A stretch of 36,763 bases of DNA, from assembly GCF_015904235.1 (NCBI RefSeq), contig NZ_JADZLT010000046.1, positions 1 through 36,763 of the forward strand. Direction: 5' to 3'. Numbering within the stretch: the first letter of the stretch is position 1; every line of letters starts with the position of its first letter. The translations under genes were made by a program, and so were the position numbers. The stretch comes from Methylobrevis albus. Lineage in GTDB: Bacteria; Pseudomonadota; Alphaproteobacteria; Rhizobiales; Pleomorphomonadaceae. The notes below the pieces were generated by a model. That model was not told where the DNA came from. It did no database searches and saw nothing but the letters and a program-made list of their open reading frames with translations. Of this stretch, positions 1-9,500 are shown one piece after another.

Positions 1-2
1 CC

Positions 3-1412
3 TGGCAGCCGCAGCCGGCACCGCCGCCCTCGCCGCAGCCGTCCTATCCCGCCCCGCCGCCGCCCGCCGCCCCCGCCGGCTGGCAGCAGCAGCAGGACAG
101 CTGGATGAGCGGCGGCCAGCGCGCGCCCGCGCAGCCGAACCTCTATGAAGCCCCCGGCGCCCAGGCACCGATCATGCCGCCGACGTCCGGCTCGCATGTC
201 CGCACCGACCTCGCCACCGCCAACGCCAACCCGATCATGCGCGCCGCCTCCGGCCTGCTGCTGCTGCTCGGCCGCTTGCGCGCCTCGCTGTCGCGCGGCC
301 ACCATGCCCAGCTGATGGACCAGGTGGCGCAGGCCGTGGCGCAGTTCGAGGTCGACGTGCGCGCCGCCGGCGTCTCGCCCGAGCAGACCGTCGTCGCGAA
401 ATACGCGCTCTGCGCCACCGCCGACGACATCGTCCAGAACCTCCCCGGCGACGATCGCCACCTCTGGACCCAGTATTCGATGCTCGCCCGCTATTTCGGC
501 GAGCGCACCGGCGGCGTGCGCTTCTTCTCCGAGCTCGACCGGGCAAAGGCGAATCCCGCCCTCAACCATCATCTGCTCGAACTCTTCCACGCCTGCCTCT
601 GCCTCGGCTTCGAGGGCGTGCACCGCACCTCGCAGGCGGGGGCCGGCGCGCTGCAGCAGATCCGCCGCGACGTCTACGAGACCATCCGCCGGGTGCGCGA
701 CAAGACCATCGAGGACCTCTCGCCGCACTGGCGCGGCCAGCTGCTCGGCGCGGTGAAGCGCGGCCTCAGCGTGCCGGTGTGGTCGGTGGCGGTGTTCGCC
801 GGCGTGCTGCTGTTTGCCGTCTATCTCGCGCTGCGCGCCTTCCTCGGCGACAGCGCCGAGGTGCTCGCCGGCGAGATGAACGCGCTGCATCCGGACACCG
901 AGATCGGCTTCGTCCGCCTCGCGCCGACCCCGCCGCCGCCCGCGGTCGAGCCCGCCGGCAGCCTGACCCAGCTCGAGCGCATCCGCGGCGCGCTGACCGC
1001 CGAGATCGACGGCGGCCAGATCGGCGTCGAGCAGACCTCGAACGTCATCGTGGTCCGCATCGCCAACCTCGCGCTGTTCGAATCCGGCCAGGCCAACGTG
1101 ATCCCGGCGTTCGAGCCGATCGCCGCCCGGCTCGCCGCGATGCTGGAGCAGGAGGCCGGCTTCATCCGGGTGATCGGCCACTCGGACAACGTGCCGATCA
1201 AGACCGTAACCTTTCCATCGAACTTCGTGCTCTCCGAAGCGCGGGCGAAATCGGTGGCGGAACTCCTGAAGCGCGGGCTCAGCGATCCGGGGCGGATCGA
1301 GGTGGAAGGCAAGGGCGCCGACAAGCCCGTCGCCTCCAACAAGACCGCCGAGGGCCGCGCCCAGAACCGGCGCGTCGAGATCGTCATCCCGCGCGAGCGG
1401 CCGGAAGGCTGA
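3..1412 (+). CDS. tssL: TssL/DotU-family T6SS membrane protein with C-terminal OmpA-like domain (5' partial)
   Basis: This is an inner-membrane component of the T6SS membrane complex (TssJLM) that links the baseplate to the envelope. The frame is open to the left edge, so the true start is outside the window; the Met at 105 lies inside a Pro/Gln-rich N-terminal stretch. Counting from that Met, the DotU/IcmH domain spans about residues 45-220. One membrane segment follows at about 222-247 (starts VPVWSVAVFAGVLLF). A peptidoglycan-binding OmpA-like domain covers about 310-430, with the hallmark VIGHSDNVPI and a typical NRRVEIVI end. DotU plus OmpA is the 'evolved' TssL architecture. tssM starts 68 bases after the stop in the same direction, as in many T6SS operons; tssK would be expected upstream but is not visible. 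Confidence 0.93.
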   Translation, partial: WQPQPAPPPSPQPSYPAPPPPAAPAGWQQQQDSWMSGGQRAPAQPNLYEAPGAQAPIMPPTSGSHVRTDLATANANPIMRAASGLLLLLGRLRASLSRGHHAQLMDQVAQAVAQFEVDVRAAGVSPEQTVVAKYALCATADDIVQNLPGDDRHLWTQYSMLARYFGERTGGVRFFSELDRAKANPALNHHLLELFHACLCLGFEGVHRTSQAGAGALQQIRRDVYETIRRVRDKTIEDLSPHWRGQLLGAVKRGLSVPVWSVAVFAGVLLFAVYLALRAFLGDSAEVLAGEMNALHPDTEIGFVRLAPTPPPPAVEPAGSLTQLERIRGALTAEIDGGQIGVEQTSNVIVVRIANLALFESGQANVIPAFEPIAARLAAMLEQEAGFIRVIGHSDNVPIKTVTFPSNFVLSEARAKSVAELLKRGLSDPGRIEVEGKGADKPVASNKTAEGRAQNRRVEIVIPRERPEG

Positions 1413-1480
1413 GCCCGGCGGCGCCAGCAGGCTTTGCCCCAGAGTTCGGCACCGAGGATTGAAGGCAGGAAACCGAAGCG

Positions 1481-4400
1481 ATGACCTGGCTGCGTATTCT
1501 GCTCACCGTCATCAGCCTGATCGCGTTCGCGGTGCTGGTCTGGTTCGCCGGCCCGCTGCTCGCGATCGGCGACGCCCAGCCGCTGCTCGATCCGCTGATC
1601 CGCATCGCCGTGATCGCGGTGGTGACCCTCGTCGTCGCCGTCATCGCCCTCGTCAAGCTGCTGAAGAAGCGCAAGGCCGCGAAGGCGCTGGAGAAGGCGA
1701 TCGTCGAGCCCCCCGCCGAGGAGACCGACGAGCCGGTGCTCGGCGAGCGCATGCGCGACGCCATCGCCACGCTGAAGCGCTCCAGCGGCCGGCGCGGCAG
1801 CTTCCTCTACGACCTGCCGTGGTATCTCGTGATCGGCCCGCCCGGCGCCGGCAAGACCACCGCGCTGGTCAACTCGGGCCTCAAGTTCCCGCTCGCCCGC
1901 GGCGGCGCGGCGCAGGCGGTGGAGGGCACCGGCGGCACCCGCTACTGCGACTGGTGGTTCACCGACGAGGCGGTGCTGATCGACACCGCCGGCCGCTACA
2001 CGACGCAGGACAGCGACGCCAAGGCCGACCGCCGCTCCTGGCTCTCCTTCCTCGACCTCCTGAAGACGCACCGGCCGCGCCAGCCGATCAACGGCGTCAT
2101 CGTCGCGATCAGCCTCGACGACATCGTCCGCGGCAGCCCGGCCGAGGTGAACGCCCACGCCGACGCGATCCGCAAGCGCCTCGCCGAACTGCACGACGAG
2201 CTGAAGGTCGATTTCCCGGTCTACGCCCTCTTCACCAAGGCCGACCTCGTCGCCGGCTTCATGGAGTATTTCGCCGATCTCGACGAGACCAAGCGACGCA
2301 TGGTGTGGGGCGCCACCTTCCAGACCGCCGACAAGAACGCCAACATGGTCGGCGAGGTCGGCCCCGAGATCGACCTGCTCGTCGAGCGCCTCGCCGAGCG
2401 CCTGCCCGAGCGCATGCAGGACGAGCCGGATTTGCGCGCCCGCGCCATGCTGTTCGGCTTCCCGGCCCAGGTCGGGGCCCTGAAGAAGCCGGTGAGCGAC
2501 TTCCTCGCCCGCATCTTCGAGCCGACCCGCTACCAGACCAATGCCACCCTTCGCGGCTTCTACTTCACCTCCGGCACCCAGGAGGGCACCCCGTTCGACC
2601 AGGTGATCGGCGCGCTCGCCCGCAGCTACGGCGTCGAGAGCTACCAGGGCGCCAGCTTCTCGGGGATGGCGAAGAGCTTCTTCCTCGGCGACCTGATGCA
2701 GAAGGTGATCTTCGCCGAGCAGGGCTGGGTCTCGACCAACGTCAAGGCGGTGCGCCGCAACACGCTGCTGCGCGCCGCGGGCTTTGCCGCCGTCGCGCTG
2801 GTCTCGGTCGGCCTGCTCGGCGCGTGGTGGGTCAGCTACCAGCGCAACACGGCGCTGATCGACCAGACCTCGCGCGCCATGCAGACCTACCGCGCCACCG
2901 CCGCACCGCTGATCGAGCAGACCGAGATCTCCGACACCGACCTGCAGCCGGTCTACGAGCGCATCCACGGCCTGCTGCACCTGCCGACCGGCTACGCCGT
3001 GCGCGAAGAGCCGACGCCGCTGCCGCAGACCTTCGGCCTCAGCCAGCGCGGCCGGCTGCAGTCGGCCGCCGAGGCGACCTATCAGGCGGCGCTGGAGCGG
3101 CTGTTCCGGCCCCGGCTGATCCTGCGCCTCGAACGCCAGATGGAGGCCAACCTCGGCGAGCCGAGTTTCCTCTACGAGGCGCTGAAGGTTTATCTGATGC
3201 TCGGCGGCAAGGCGCCGATGGACCGCGACCTCGTCGTCGCCTGGGAAGCGCGCGACTGGGCCGAGAACCTCTACCCCGGCGCCCCCTTCGCCGACGGCCG
3301 CAAGGCGCTCGAAGGCCACCTCGTCGCGATGCTCGACCTCGACACCGGCGAGGAGCCGAAGCTGGCGCTGAATGGCCCGCTGGTCGAGACCGCGCAGCAG
3401 ACCCTCGCCCGCCTCTCCGTCGCCGAACGCGCCTATGCGCTGCTGAAATCGGAAGCCCGCGGCGCGGCGCTCGCCGACTGGACCGCCGCCCGCCGCGGCG
3501 GACCGGACGTCGGCCTCGTCTTCGAGACCACCGACGGCACCGAACTCGACCAGGTCGCCGTGCCCGGCTTCTTCACTTATGCCGGCTTCCACGAGGCGCT
3601 GCTCGGCCGCATGGGCGACATCGCCGAGAGCATCGAATCGGAACGCTACGTGCTCGGCGCCGCCGGCGAGCAGGCCGCCGTCGACGAGCAGTACAAGTCG
3701 CTGCTGCCCGACGTGCTCGCCCTCTACAGCCGCGATTTCATCTCGACCTGGACGGCGGCCCTCGGCCGGCTGAAGCTGCGCCCGCTGGTCGGCGACAAGC
3801 CGAAGTACCTGCTGCTCAACGCCGCTGCTGCGCCGACCTCGCCGATCCGGCAGCTCTTCGAATCCGTGCGCGACGAGACCGCGCTGACCCGCGAGCGCGA
3901 CACCGGCGAGGACGAGGGCGATCCGAACAATCCGCTGTCGAAGGCCGGCAAGAAGGCGGCGCAGCGCCTCGCCTCGAAGTTCGGCACCGCCGGCCGCGTC
4001 GGCCTCGACGTCGCACTGAAATCGCAGCAGCGCGCCGGCCAGGGACCGCCGCTGGTGCCGGGCGCCGACATCGAGGCCTATTTCAAGCACTTCCACGTGC
4101 TGGTCGACGGCGACCTCGGCGCGCGGCCGATCGACAGCCTGATCTCCAACCTCAACGAGATCTACCAGAGCCTGACGCTGGCCGCGACCAACCCGGTGCA
4201 GGCGCAGCAGGCCGTCCAGGCGCTGCAGGTGCAGGTGGCGAGCCTGCGCGCCAACGCCTCGCGCCTGCCCGAGCCCGCCGCCGGCATGGTGCGCGGCGTC
4301 GCCAACGACATCGAAGGCGATGCGACCGGCACCTCGATCACCCAGCTCGGCCAGTTGCTCGCCGACCAGATCACGGTCACCTGCCAGCAGATCACCGGCA

Positions 4401-5038
4401 ACCGCTACCCGTTCGCGCCGGGCAGCGAGCGCGACGTGCCGCTCAACGACTTCGCGCGCCTGTTCGCACCGAACGGCGTGCTCGACCGCTTCTTCTTCTC
4501 CAATCTCGCCCCGCTCGCCGACACCTCGAAGGCCGAGTGGACCTGGAAGGAGGACGTCCGCCTCGCCCGCGATCTTTCCGACGCAACGCTGAAGCAGTTC
4601 CAGCGCGCGACGCAGATCCGCGACGCCTTCTTCCCCGGCGGCGGCAACCTGCCCCAGGTGCGCTTCGAGGTGAAGCCGCTGACGCTGTCAGGCGAGGCCG
4701 AGGCCGCCGTGCTCGACGTCAACGGCTTCAACGTCGTCGCGCAGCACGGGCCGAACATCGCCGGCAACCTGCAATGGCCGCCGGCGAGCGGCTCCGACCG
4801 CGCCGCGATCTACCTCGTGCCGGAGCTGCCGAACCGCCGCTCCGTCACCGAGCGCACCGGCCCCTGGGCGCTGTTCCGCCTGCTCGACACCGGCTCGGTG
4901 CTGAAAAAGGGCGACGCGATCAGCGCCAGCTTCGTCGTCGGCGGCCGCGAGGCGTCGTTCCAGTTCTCCACCGGCTCGCTGCTCAACCCGTTCAGCCTGC
5001 CGGCGCTCCGGGACTTCAAATGCCCGAGCGGCCTGTGA
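1481..5038 (+). CDS. tssM: TssM/IcmF T6SS inner-membrane ATPase-like scaffold
   Basis: The 1185-aa protein has the normal length for TssM (IcmF), the large subunit that spans the envelope in the T6SS membrane complex. Two membrane helices lie near residues 4-26 and 38-60, and a third near 428-452, giving the classic cytoplasmic NTPase domain between helices two and three and a long periplasmic part after the third. The Walker A motif GPPGAGKT is at residues 119-126, and VLIDTAGRY (around 165-173) is the Walker B-like segment, so the nucleotide-binding site looks intact. The ATG at 1481 follows an AGGAAA ribosome site. The protein sits between tssL and tagF in one operon. The C-terminal periplasmic region would contact the TssJ lipoprotein, which is not in this window. 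Confidence 0.96.
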   Translation: MTWLRILLTVISLIAFAVLVWFAGPLLAIGDAQPLLDPLIRIAVIAVVTLVVAVIALVKLLKKRKAAKALEKAIVEPPAEETDEPVLGERMRDAIATLKRSSGRRGSFLYDLPWYLVIGPPGAGKTTALVNSGLKFPLARGGAAQAVEGTGGTRYCDWWFTDEAVLIDTAGRYTTQDSDAKADRRSWLSFLDLLKTHRPRQPINGVIVAISLDDIVRGSPAEVNAHADAIRKRLAELHDELKVDFPVYALFTKADLVAGFMEYFADLDETKRRMVWGATFQTADKNANMVGEVGPEIDLLVERLAERLPERMQDEPDLRARAMLFGFPAQVGALKKPVSDFLARIFEPTRYQTNATLRGFYFTSGTQEGTPFDQVIGALARSYGVESYQGASFSGMAKSFFLGDLMQKVIFAEQGWVSTNVKAVRRNTLLRAAGFAAVALVSVGLLGAWWVSYQRNTALIDQTSRAMQTYRATAAPLIEQTEISDTDLQPVYERIHGLLHLPTGYAVREEPTPLPQTFGLSQRGRLQSAAEATYQAALERLFRPRLILRLERQMEANLGEPSFLYEALKVYLMLGGKAPMDRDLVVAWEARDWAENLYPGAPFADGRKALEGHLVAMLDLDTGEEPKLALNGPLVETAQQTLARLSVAERAYALLKSEARGAALADWTAARRGGPDVGLVFETTDGTELDQVAVPGFFTYAGFHEALLGRMGDIAESIESERYVLGAAGEQAAVDEQYKSLLPDVLALYSRDFISTWTAALGRLKLRPLVGDKPKYLLLNAAAAPTSPIRQLFESVRDETALTRERDTGEDEGDPNNPLSKAGKKAAQRLASKFGTAGRVGLDVALKSQQRAGQGPPLVPGADIEAYFKHFHVLVDGDLGARPIDSLISNLNEIYQSLTLAATNPVQAQQAVQALQVQVASLRANASRLPEPAAGMVRGVANDIEGDATGTSITQLGQLLADQITVTCQQITGNRYPFAPGSERDVPLNDFARLFAPNGVLDRFFFSNLAPLADTSKAEWTWKEDVRLARDLSDATLKQFQRATQIRDAFFPGGGNLPQVRFEVKPLTLSGEAEAAVLDVNGFNVVAQHGPNIAGNLQWPPASGSDRAAIYLVPELPNRRSVTERTGPWALFRLLDTGSVLKKGDAISASFVVGGREASFQFSTGSLLNPFSLPALRDFKCPSGL

Positions 5039-5078
5039 CCCCCGGCCCCGCTGCCCCTGCGGCCGGAGGGCGCGCGCC

Positions 5079-5780
5079 ATGAGCGCCGGCCTCTACGGCA
5101 AGCTGCCGGTGAAGCGCGACTTCGTCGCGGTCGGCGCGCCGCGCCGCTTTCTCGACCCGTTCGAGAGCTTCCTGCAGGCCGGCGTCGCGACCAGCCGCCA
5201 GCTGCTCGGGTCCGGCTGGGAAAGCGCCTACATGACGGCGCCGATCTGGCGTTTCTGGCTCGGCAGCGGCTTCTGCGGCATCACCGTGCTCGGCGCGCTG
5301 ATGCCCTCGGTGGATGGGGTCGGGCGGGCGTTTCCGCTCGTCGTCTTCGCGCTGCCCGAGGGGGACGACGGCTTTCCGCCGCCGGATCTGCTCGCCCAGG
5401 AAAGCTGGTTCACCGCGGCGGAGACACTGCTGCTTAACGCACTGGAGCCCGTTCGCCCCTATGAGGTGCTGCTGGAGGCGCTCGCCGACCTGCCCGCGCC
5501 CGAGACGCGGTTAGCCACCCCGCGCCCGCCCGGCTTCTTTCGCCTGCCGGAAGGCGGCGCCGCGGTGCGCGGCGCGGACGGACCGCTCGCCGAGACGCTC
5601 GCCGCGATCCGCGCGGAAGAGCACGTCACGGCCAACGCCCACACCTCGGTCTGGTGGACGACGGGCGGCGAGGACTTCCCGCCCGCCGTGATCGCCGCCG
5701 CTGCCCGCCCGCCCGCCGGCCTCTTCACCCGCCTCGTCACCGGAAACTTTGCTATCCTCGAACCCGGCATGGCCCGCTGA
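5079..5780 (+). CDS. tagF: TagF, T6SS post-translational regulator (DUF2094 family)
   Basis: The 233-aa protein begins GLYGKLPVKRDFV and continues with a conserved region containing WRFWLGSGFCG and GRAFPLVVFA. This is the TagF domain (type VI secretion-associated protein of the BMA_A0400 family), covering about residues 3-130. TagF proteins repress T6SS assembly in characterised systems by acting on Fha, independently of or alongside the PpkA/PppA pathway. The C-terminal part (HTSVWWTTGG near residue 190) is also usual for the family. A GGAGGG ribosome site sits eight bases before the ATG. It lies 40 bases after tssM and 30 before pppA, so it is clearly in the operon. In some species TagF is fused to PppA; here the two are separate genes. 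Confidence 0.9.
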   Translation: MSAGLYGKLPVKRDFVAVGAPRRFLDPFESFLQAGVATSRQLLGSGWESAYMTAPIWRFWLGSGFCGITVLGALMPSVDGVGRAFPLVVFALPEGDDGFPPPDLLAQESWFTAAETLLLNALEPVRPYEVLLEALADLPAPETRLATPRPPGFFRLPEGGAAVRGADGPLAETLAAIRAEEHVTANAHTSVWWTTGGEDFPPAVIAAAARPPAGLFTRLVTGNFAILEPGMAR

Positions 5781-5810
5781 CCGCGGCCGGCCGCCCCTGA
5801 AGGTGCCATC

Positions 5811-6590
5811 ATGGTGCTGCAGCTCGCTGCCTTCAGCTTCGATACCGGCGCGACGACCCACGTCGGCCGCGTGCGCACGCTGAACGAGGATCGCTACGTC
5901 GTCCGGCCCGACCTCGGCGTCTGGGCCGTCGCCGACGGCATGGGCGGCCACGACCGCGGCGAGGTGGCGAGCTCGCTGATCGTGCGGCTGATCGACAGCA
6001 TCGGCCCGGCTGTTTCGGCCCCCGACCTGCTCGCCCGCTTCGAGGACCGCATCATCCGCGCCAACGCCGAACTGCGCCGGCTGGCGGAGAGCACCGGCGC
6101 CGACATCATCGGCGCGACGCTGGCCGCCCTGCTCACCAGCGAGACCTACTACGCCGTGGTCTGGTCGGGTGACAGCCGGGTCTACCGCCTGCGCGCCGGC
6201 AGCTTCGAGCAGCTGACCCGCGACCACACCGAGGCGCAGGAACTCGTCGACCAGGGCGTGATCTCGCCCGAGGAAGCCCGCACCTGGCCGCGGCGTAACG
6301 TGATCACCCGGGCGATCGGCGTCGTCGACGAACCCGAACTCGCCTTCGAGCACGGGCTGCTCGCCCCCGGCGACGTCTTCCTTATCTGCAGCGACGGGCT
6401 GACCGGCCATCTCGAGGACCGCGAGATCGCCGCGACCCTCGGCACGGCCGAGCCAACCGCCGCCGGGGCCCAAGCCGCCTGCGACCGCCTGGTGGCGACG
6501 ACGCTCGACCGCGGCGCCACCGACAACGTCACCGTGATCGTGGTCGCCTGCCGCCCGGCGGGCGCCCCCCCGGACCGGCATCGGGAGTGA
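5811..6590 (+). CDS. pppA: PP2C-family Ser/Thr phosphatase (PppA) of the T6SS phosphorylation pathway
   Basis: The 259-aa cytoplasmic protein is one complete PP2C (PPM) phosphatase domain. Visible motifs in order are LNEDRYVV, VADGMGGHDRGE (metal-binding Asp), WSGDSRVYRLR, LTRDHT, ICSDGLTGHLED and GATDNVTVIVV (second metal-binding Asp). All metal ligands expected of an active PP2C enzyme appear to be present. PppA removes phosphate from the T6SS forkhead-associated (Fha) protein and so turns down secretion, countering PpkA. The start is supported by a GAAGG ribosome site eight bases upstream. The kinase gene begins six bases after its stop, with its ribosome site inside the end of pppA, so kinase and phosphatase are probably translated together. 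Confidence 0.93.
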   Translation: MVLQLAAFSFDTGATTHVGRVRTLNEDRYVVRPDLGVWAVADGMGGHDRGEVASSLIVRLIDSIGPAVSAPDLLARFEDRIIRANAELRRLAESTGADIIGATLAALLTSETYYAVVWSGDSRVYRLRAGSFEQLTRDHTEAQELVDQGVISPEEARTWPRRNVITRAIGVVDEPELAFEHGLLAPGDVFLICSDGLTGHLEDREIAATLGTAEPTAAGAQAACDRLVATTLDRGATDNVTVIVVACRPAGAPPDRHRE

Positions 6591-6596
6591 GCCGGG

Positions 6597-9500
6597 ATGA
6601 CCGATGACCTCACCCGCCCGAAGAGCCACCGCGTGCCGCCCGGCACGCGGCTCAACGGCATCTACGAGATCGAGCACCTGATCGCCGACGGCGGCATGGG
6701 CGAGGTCTACAAGGGTCACAACATCCAGACCAATGACCCGGTGGCGATCAAGCTGATCCTGCCCGAACTCTCCGGCAATCCCGACGCCCTCGGCCTGTTC
6801 CGCCGCGAGGCCTCGACCCTGCACAACCTGTTCCACGAGGCGATCGTCCGCTACTTCGTGTTCTCGGTCGACCCGGACCTCGAACGCGCCTATCTCGCGA
6901 TGGAGTTCGTCGACGGCCCCTCGCTCGCCGACATGATCAAGGCGCAGGGGCCGCTCGACCTGATGTCGGTGCGCCGGCTGCAGCGCCGCGTCGCCGACGG
7001 GCTCGACACCGCGCATCTCTTCGGCGTCGTGCATCGCGACATCTCGCCCGACAACATCATCCTGCCCGGCGGCGAGGTGCGCCGCGCCAAGATCATCGAC
7101 TTCGGCATCGCCCGCTCGACCAAGCCCGGCGCCGGCACCATCATCGGCGGCGGCTTTGCGGGAAAGTACAATTACGTCTCGCCCGAGCAGCTCGGCCTCG
7201 CCGGCGGCGACGTGACGGGCAAGTCCGACATCTACAGCCTCGGCCTCGTGCTCGCCGAGGCGATGATCGGCGCGCCGATCGACATGAGCGGCACCCAGTT
7301 CCAGGTGATCGAGAAGCGCCGCACGGTGCCGGACCTCTCGGCCGTGCCCGACGAGATGCGGCCGCTGATCGAGGCGATGCTGCAGCCGCTGCCCGAGGAT
7401 CGCCCGGCGAGCATGGCCGACGTCGCCGAATACGGCGCGGAATTCATGGTCGACGAGGACTGGCGCCGCGACGGCACCATCCGCCAGCGCCGTCCGCTGA
7501 CCACGCCGCCGGCCTACCGCGGTCCGGAGTCCCGCCCACCGACCTCGGCCTTCCCCAGCGCCGCGCCGGAGGTGCGTGCGCCGGCCGAACCGAGGCCCGC
7601 GGCCGGCGCCGCAGAGCCGACGCGAGTCAGCCGCCCGCCGGCCGCCCGCGGTCCCGCGTCCACGCCGCCCGAGGCCGCGACGGTGGTGGCGCCGCGCAAG
7701 CCCCCGACCCAGCCGCCGGCCCAATCCACGGCTCCGTCCACGGCCCAGTCCTCCGGCGACCTGCCCCCGCTGGTCCCCAATCCCCCTGTACCGGCTCGGG
7801 CGATGCCGGCGCGGCCCGGCGTCCAGCGCGCGCCGCGGCGCAGCGGCGGCGTCGTCACCGCGATGGCCGTGCTCGTCGTCGGCGGTATCACCGGGGTGCA
7901 GATTTCCGGCATCGCCGACCCGGTCGGCAGCATCGCCACCACGCTCGGCATCGGACCGGCCCGGCAGGCGGGCGGGGAGAGCGCCGAGGTGCCGCCGCTC
8001 GGCCCCGTCAGCCCGCCGCTCGAAACCCCGCCGCCCGTCACACCGCCCGCCGCGCCACCCGTGGCGACGACCCCGCCCGAGGCCCCCGGGACACCACCCG
8101 CGCCGCCGCCGGTCGTGGTGCCGCCGGTCGCCGCGCCGCCCGCCCCCTCCGAGCCGGTGACCCCGGAGACCGCGGCGCCCGCCGCCCCGGCGCTGCCGCC
8201 GCCCTCGGCCCCGTCCGAGGCGCCGGAGTCGGCGCCCATCGCGCCCGAAACGGCGACCGAAACGGCGCCCGAAACGGCAACCGCGCCCGCGGAGCCGCCG
8301 GCCGAAACGGCGCAGACCGATCCGGCCGCGCCGGTCGCCCCGTTGCCCCCCATGCGCCCCTCCGCCGCCGAGCGCGCCGCGGCCGAAGGGCGCCCGGCCG
8401 AGACGCCCGAGGACGCCCCCGGCGCACCGGACGACGTTGCAACCGCCACGGCCGAGCAGCCCCCTGTGCCCGTACAGCCGGCCCCGCCCGCACCCCTCGA
8501 CGTACCGCCCCCGGTCGCCACCCCGCCGGTCGACGAGCCGCCGGTGATCATCGCCGCGCCGCCGCCGGTCCCGCTCGACATCCCGCCGCCGGTCACCACC
8601 CCGCCGGTCGAGGAGCCACCCGTCATCGTCGCCGCGCCACCGGCCCCGCTCGACATCCCGCCACCGGTCGCCACCCCGCCGGTCGACGAGCCGCCGGTGA
8701 TCGTCACCACGCCTGCGCCGGCCCCGCTCGACATCTCGCCGCCGGTCGCCACCCCGCCGGTCGACGACCCCCCGGTGATCGTCGCCGCGCCGCCGCCGGC
8801 CCCGCTCGACATCCCGCCCCCGGTCGCCACCCCGCCGGTCGACGAGCCGCCGGTGATCGTCACCGCGCCGCCGCCGGCGCCGCTCGACATCCCGCCGCCA
8901 GTGGTCTCGCCGTCGGTCACCGAGCCGCCGGTGATCACACAGGCGCCGGAGCCGGAGCCGGAGGCGGTGCCCGTGCCAGTGCCGGTGCCCGCGCCGGTGA
9001 TCGTCGCGCAGCCGACCGTCGAGGTGCCGCCGCCGTCGCTGACCCCGCCGCCCGTGTCGCAGCTCGAGCTCGAGAACCCCGGCATCGCGGCGCTGAACGA
9101 GACCCCGCCCGCCGCACCGCCGCCGCTGTTCGAGCCTGCAGCCCCCGAGGTGACACCCGAGACGCCGCCGGAATGGGCGCCGCCCCCGCTGCCGCCGCTC
9201 ACCGCGCCGGCGCCGCCACCGCTGACGGCACCAACGCCGCCGCCCATCGCCGCGCCGGCCCCGCCGCCGATCGTCGCCCCCGCACCGCCGCCGGTCGTTG
9301 AAACGCCGCCCGTCGTCGCCACTCCGCCGGTGGTTACGCCGCCACCGGTGGTCGTCTCGCCGCCCATTACGCTGCCACCGGCACAGCCGCCGGCGCAGGT
9401 GCCCGCCGAAACCGAGATGGCGGCTCTGCCGCCGGAAGATCCGCGCCCGCCGCCGCCGGACAATCGGGCGCCGAAGGCGGCGATCGAGATGCTGAAGCTG

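Noticed and set aside
821..4096. 1091-aa open frame on the - strand opposite tssL/tssM
   Set aside because: It is the antisense shadow of tssM in GC-rich DNA; its text is Arg/Ala/Gly/Val-rich with no domain, while the + strand has full TssL and TssM motifs.
1459..5082. 1207-aa open frame on the + strand in another frame of tssM
   Set aside because: Extremely Arg/Ala/Pro-rich without domains, lying over the whole of tssM; a shadow frame.
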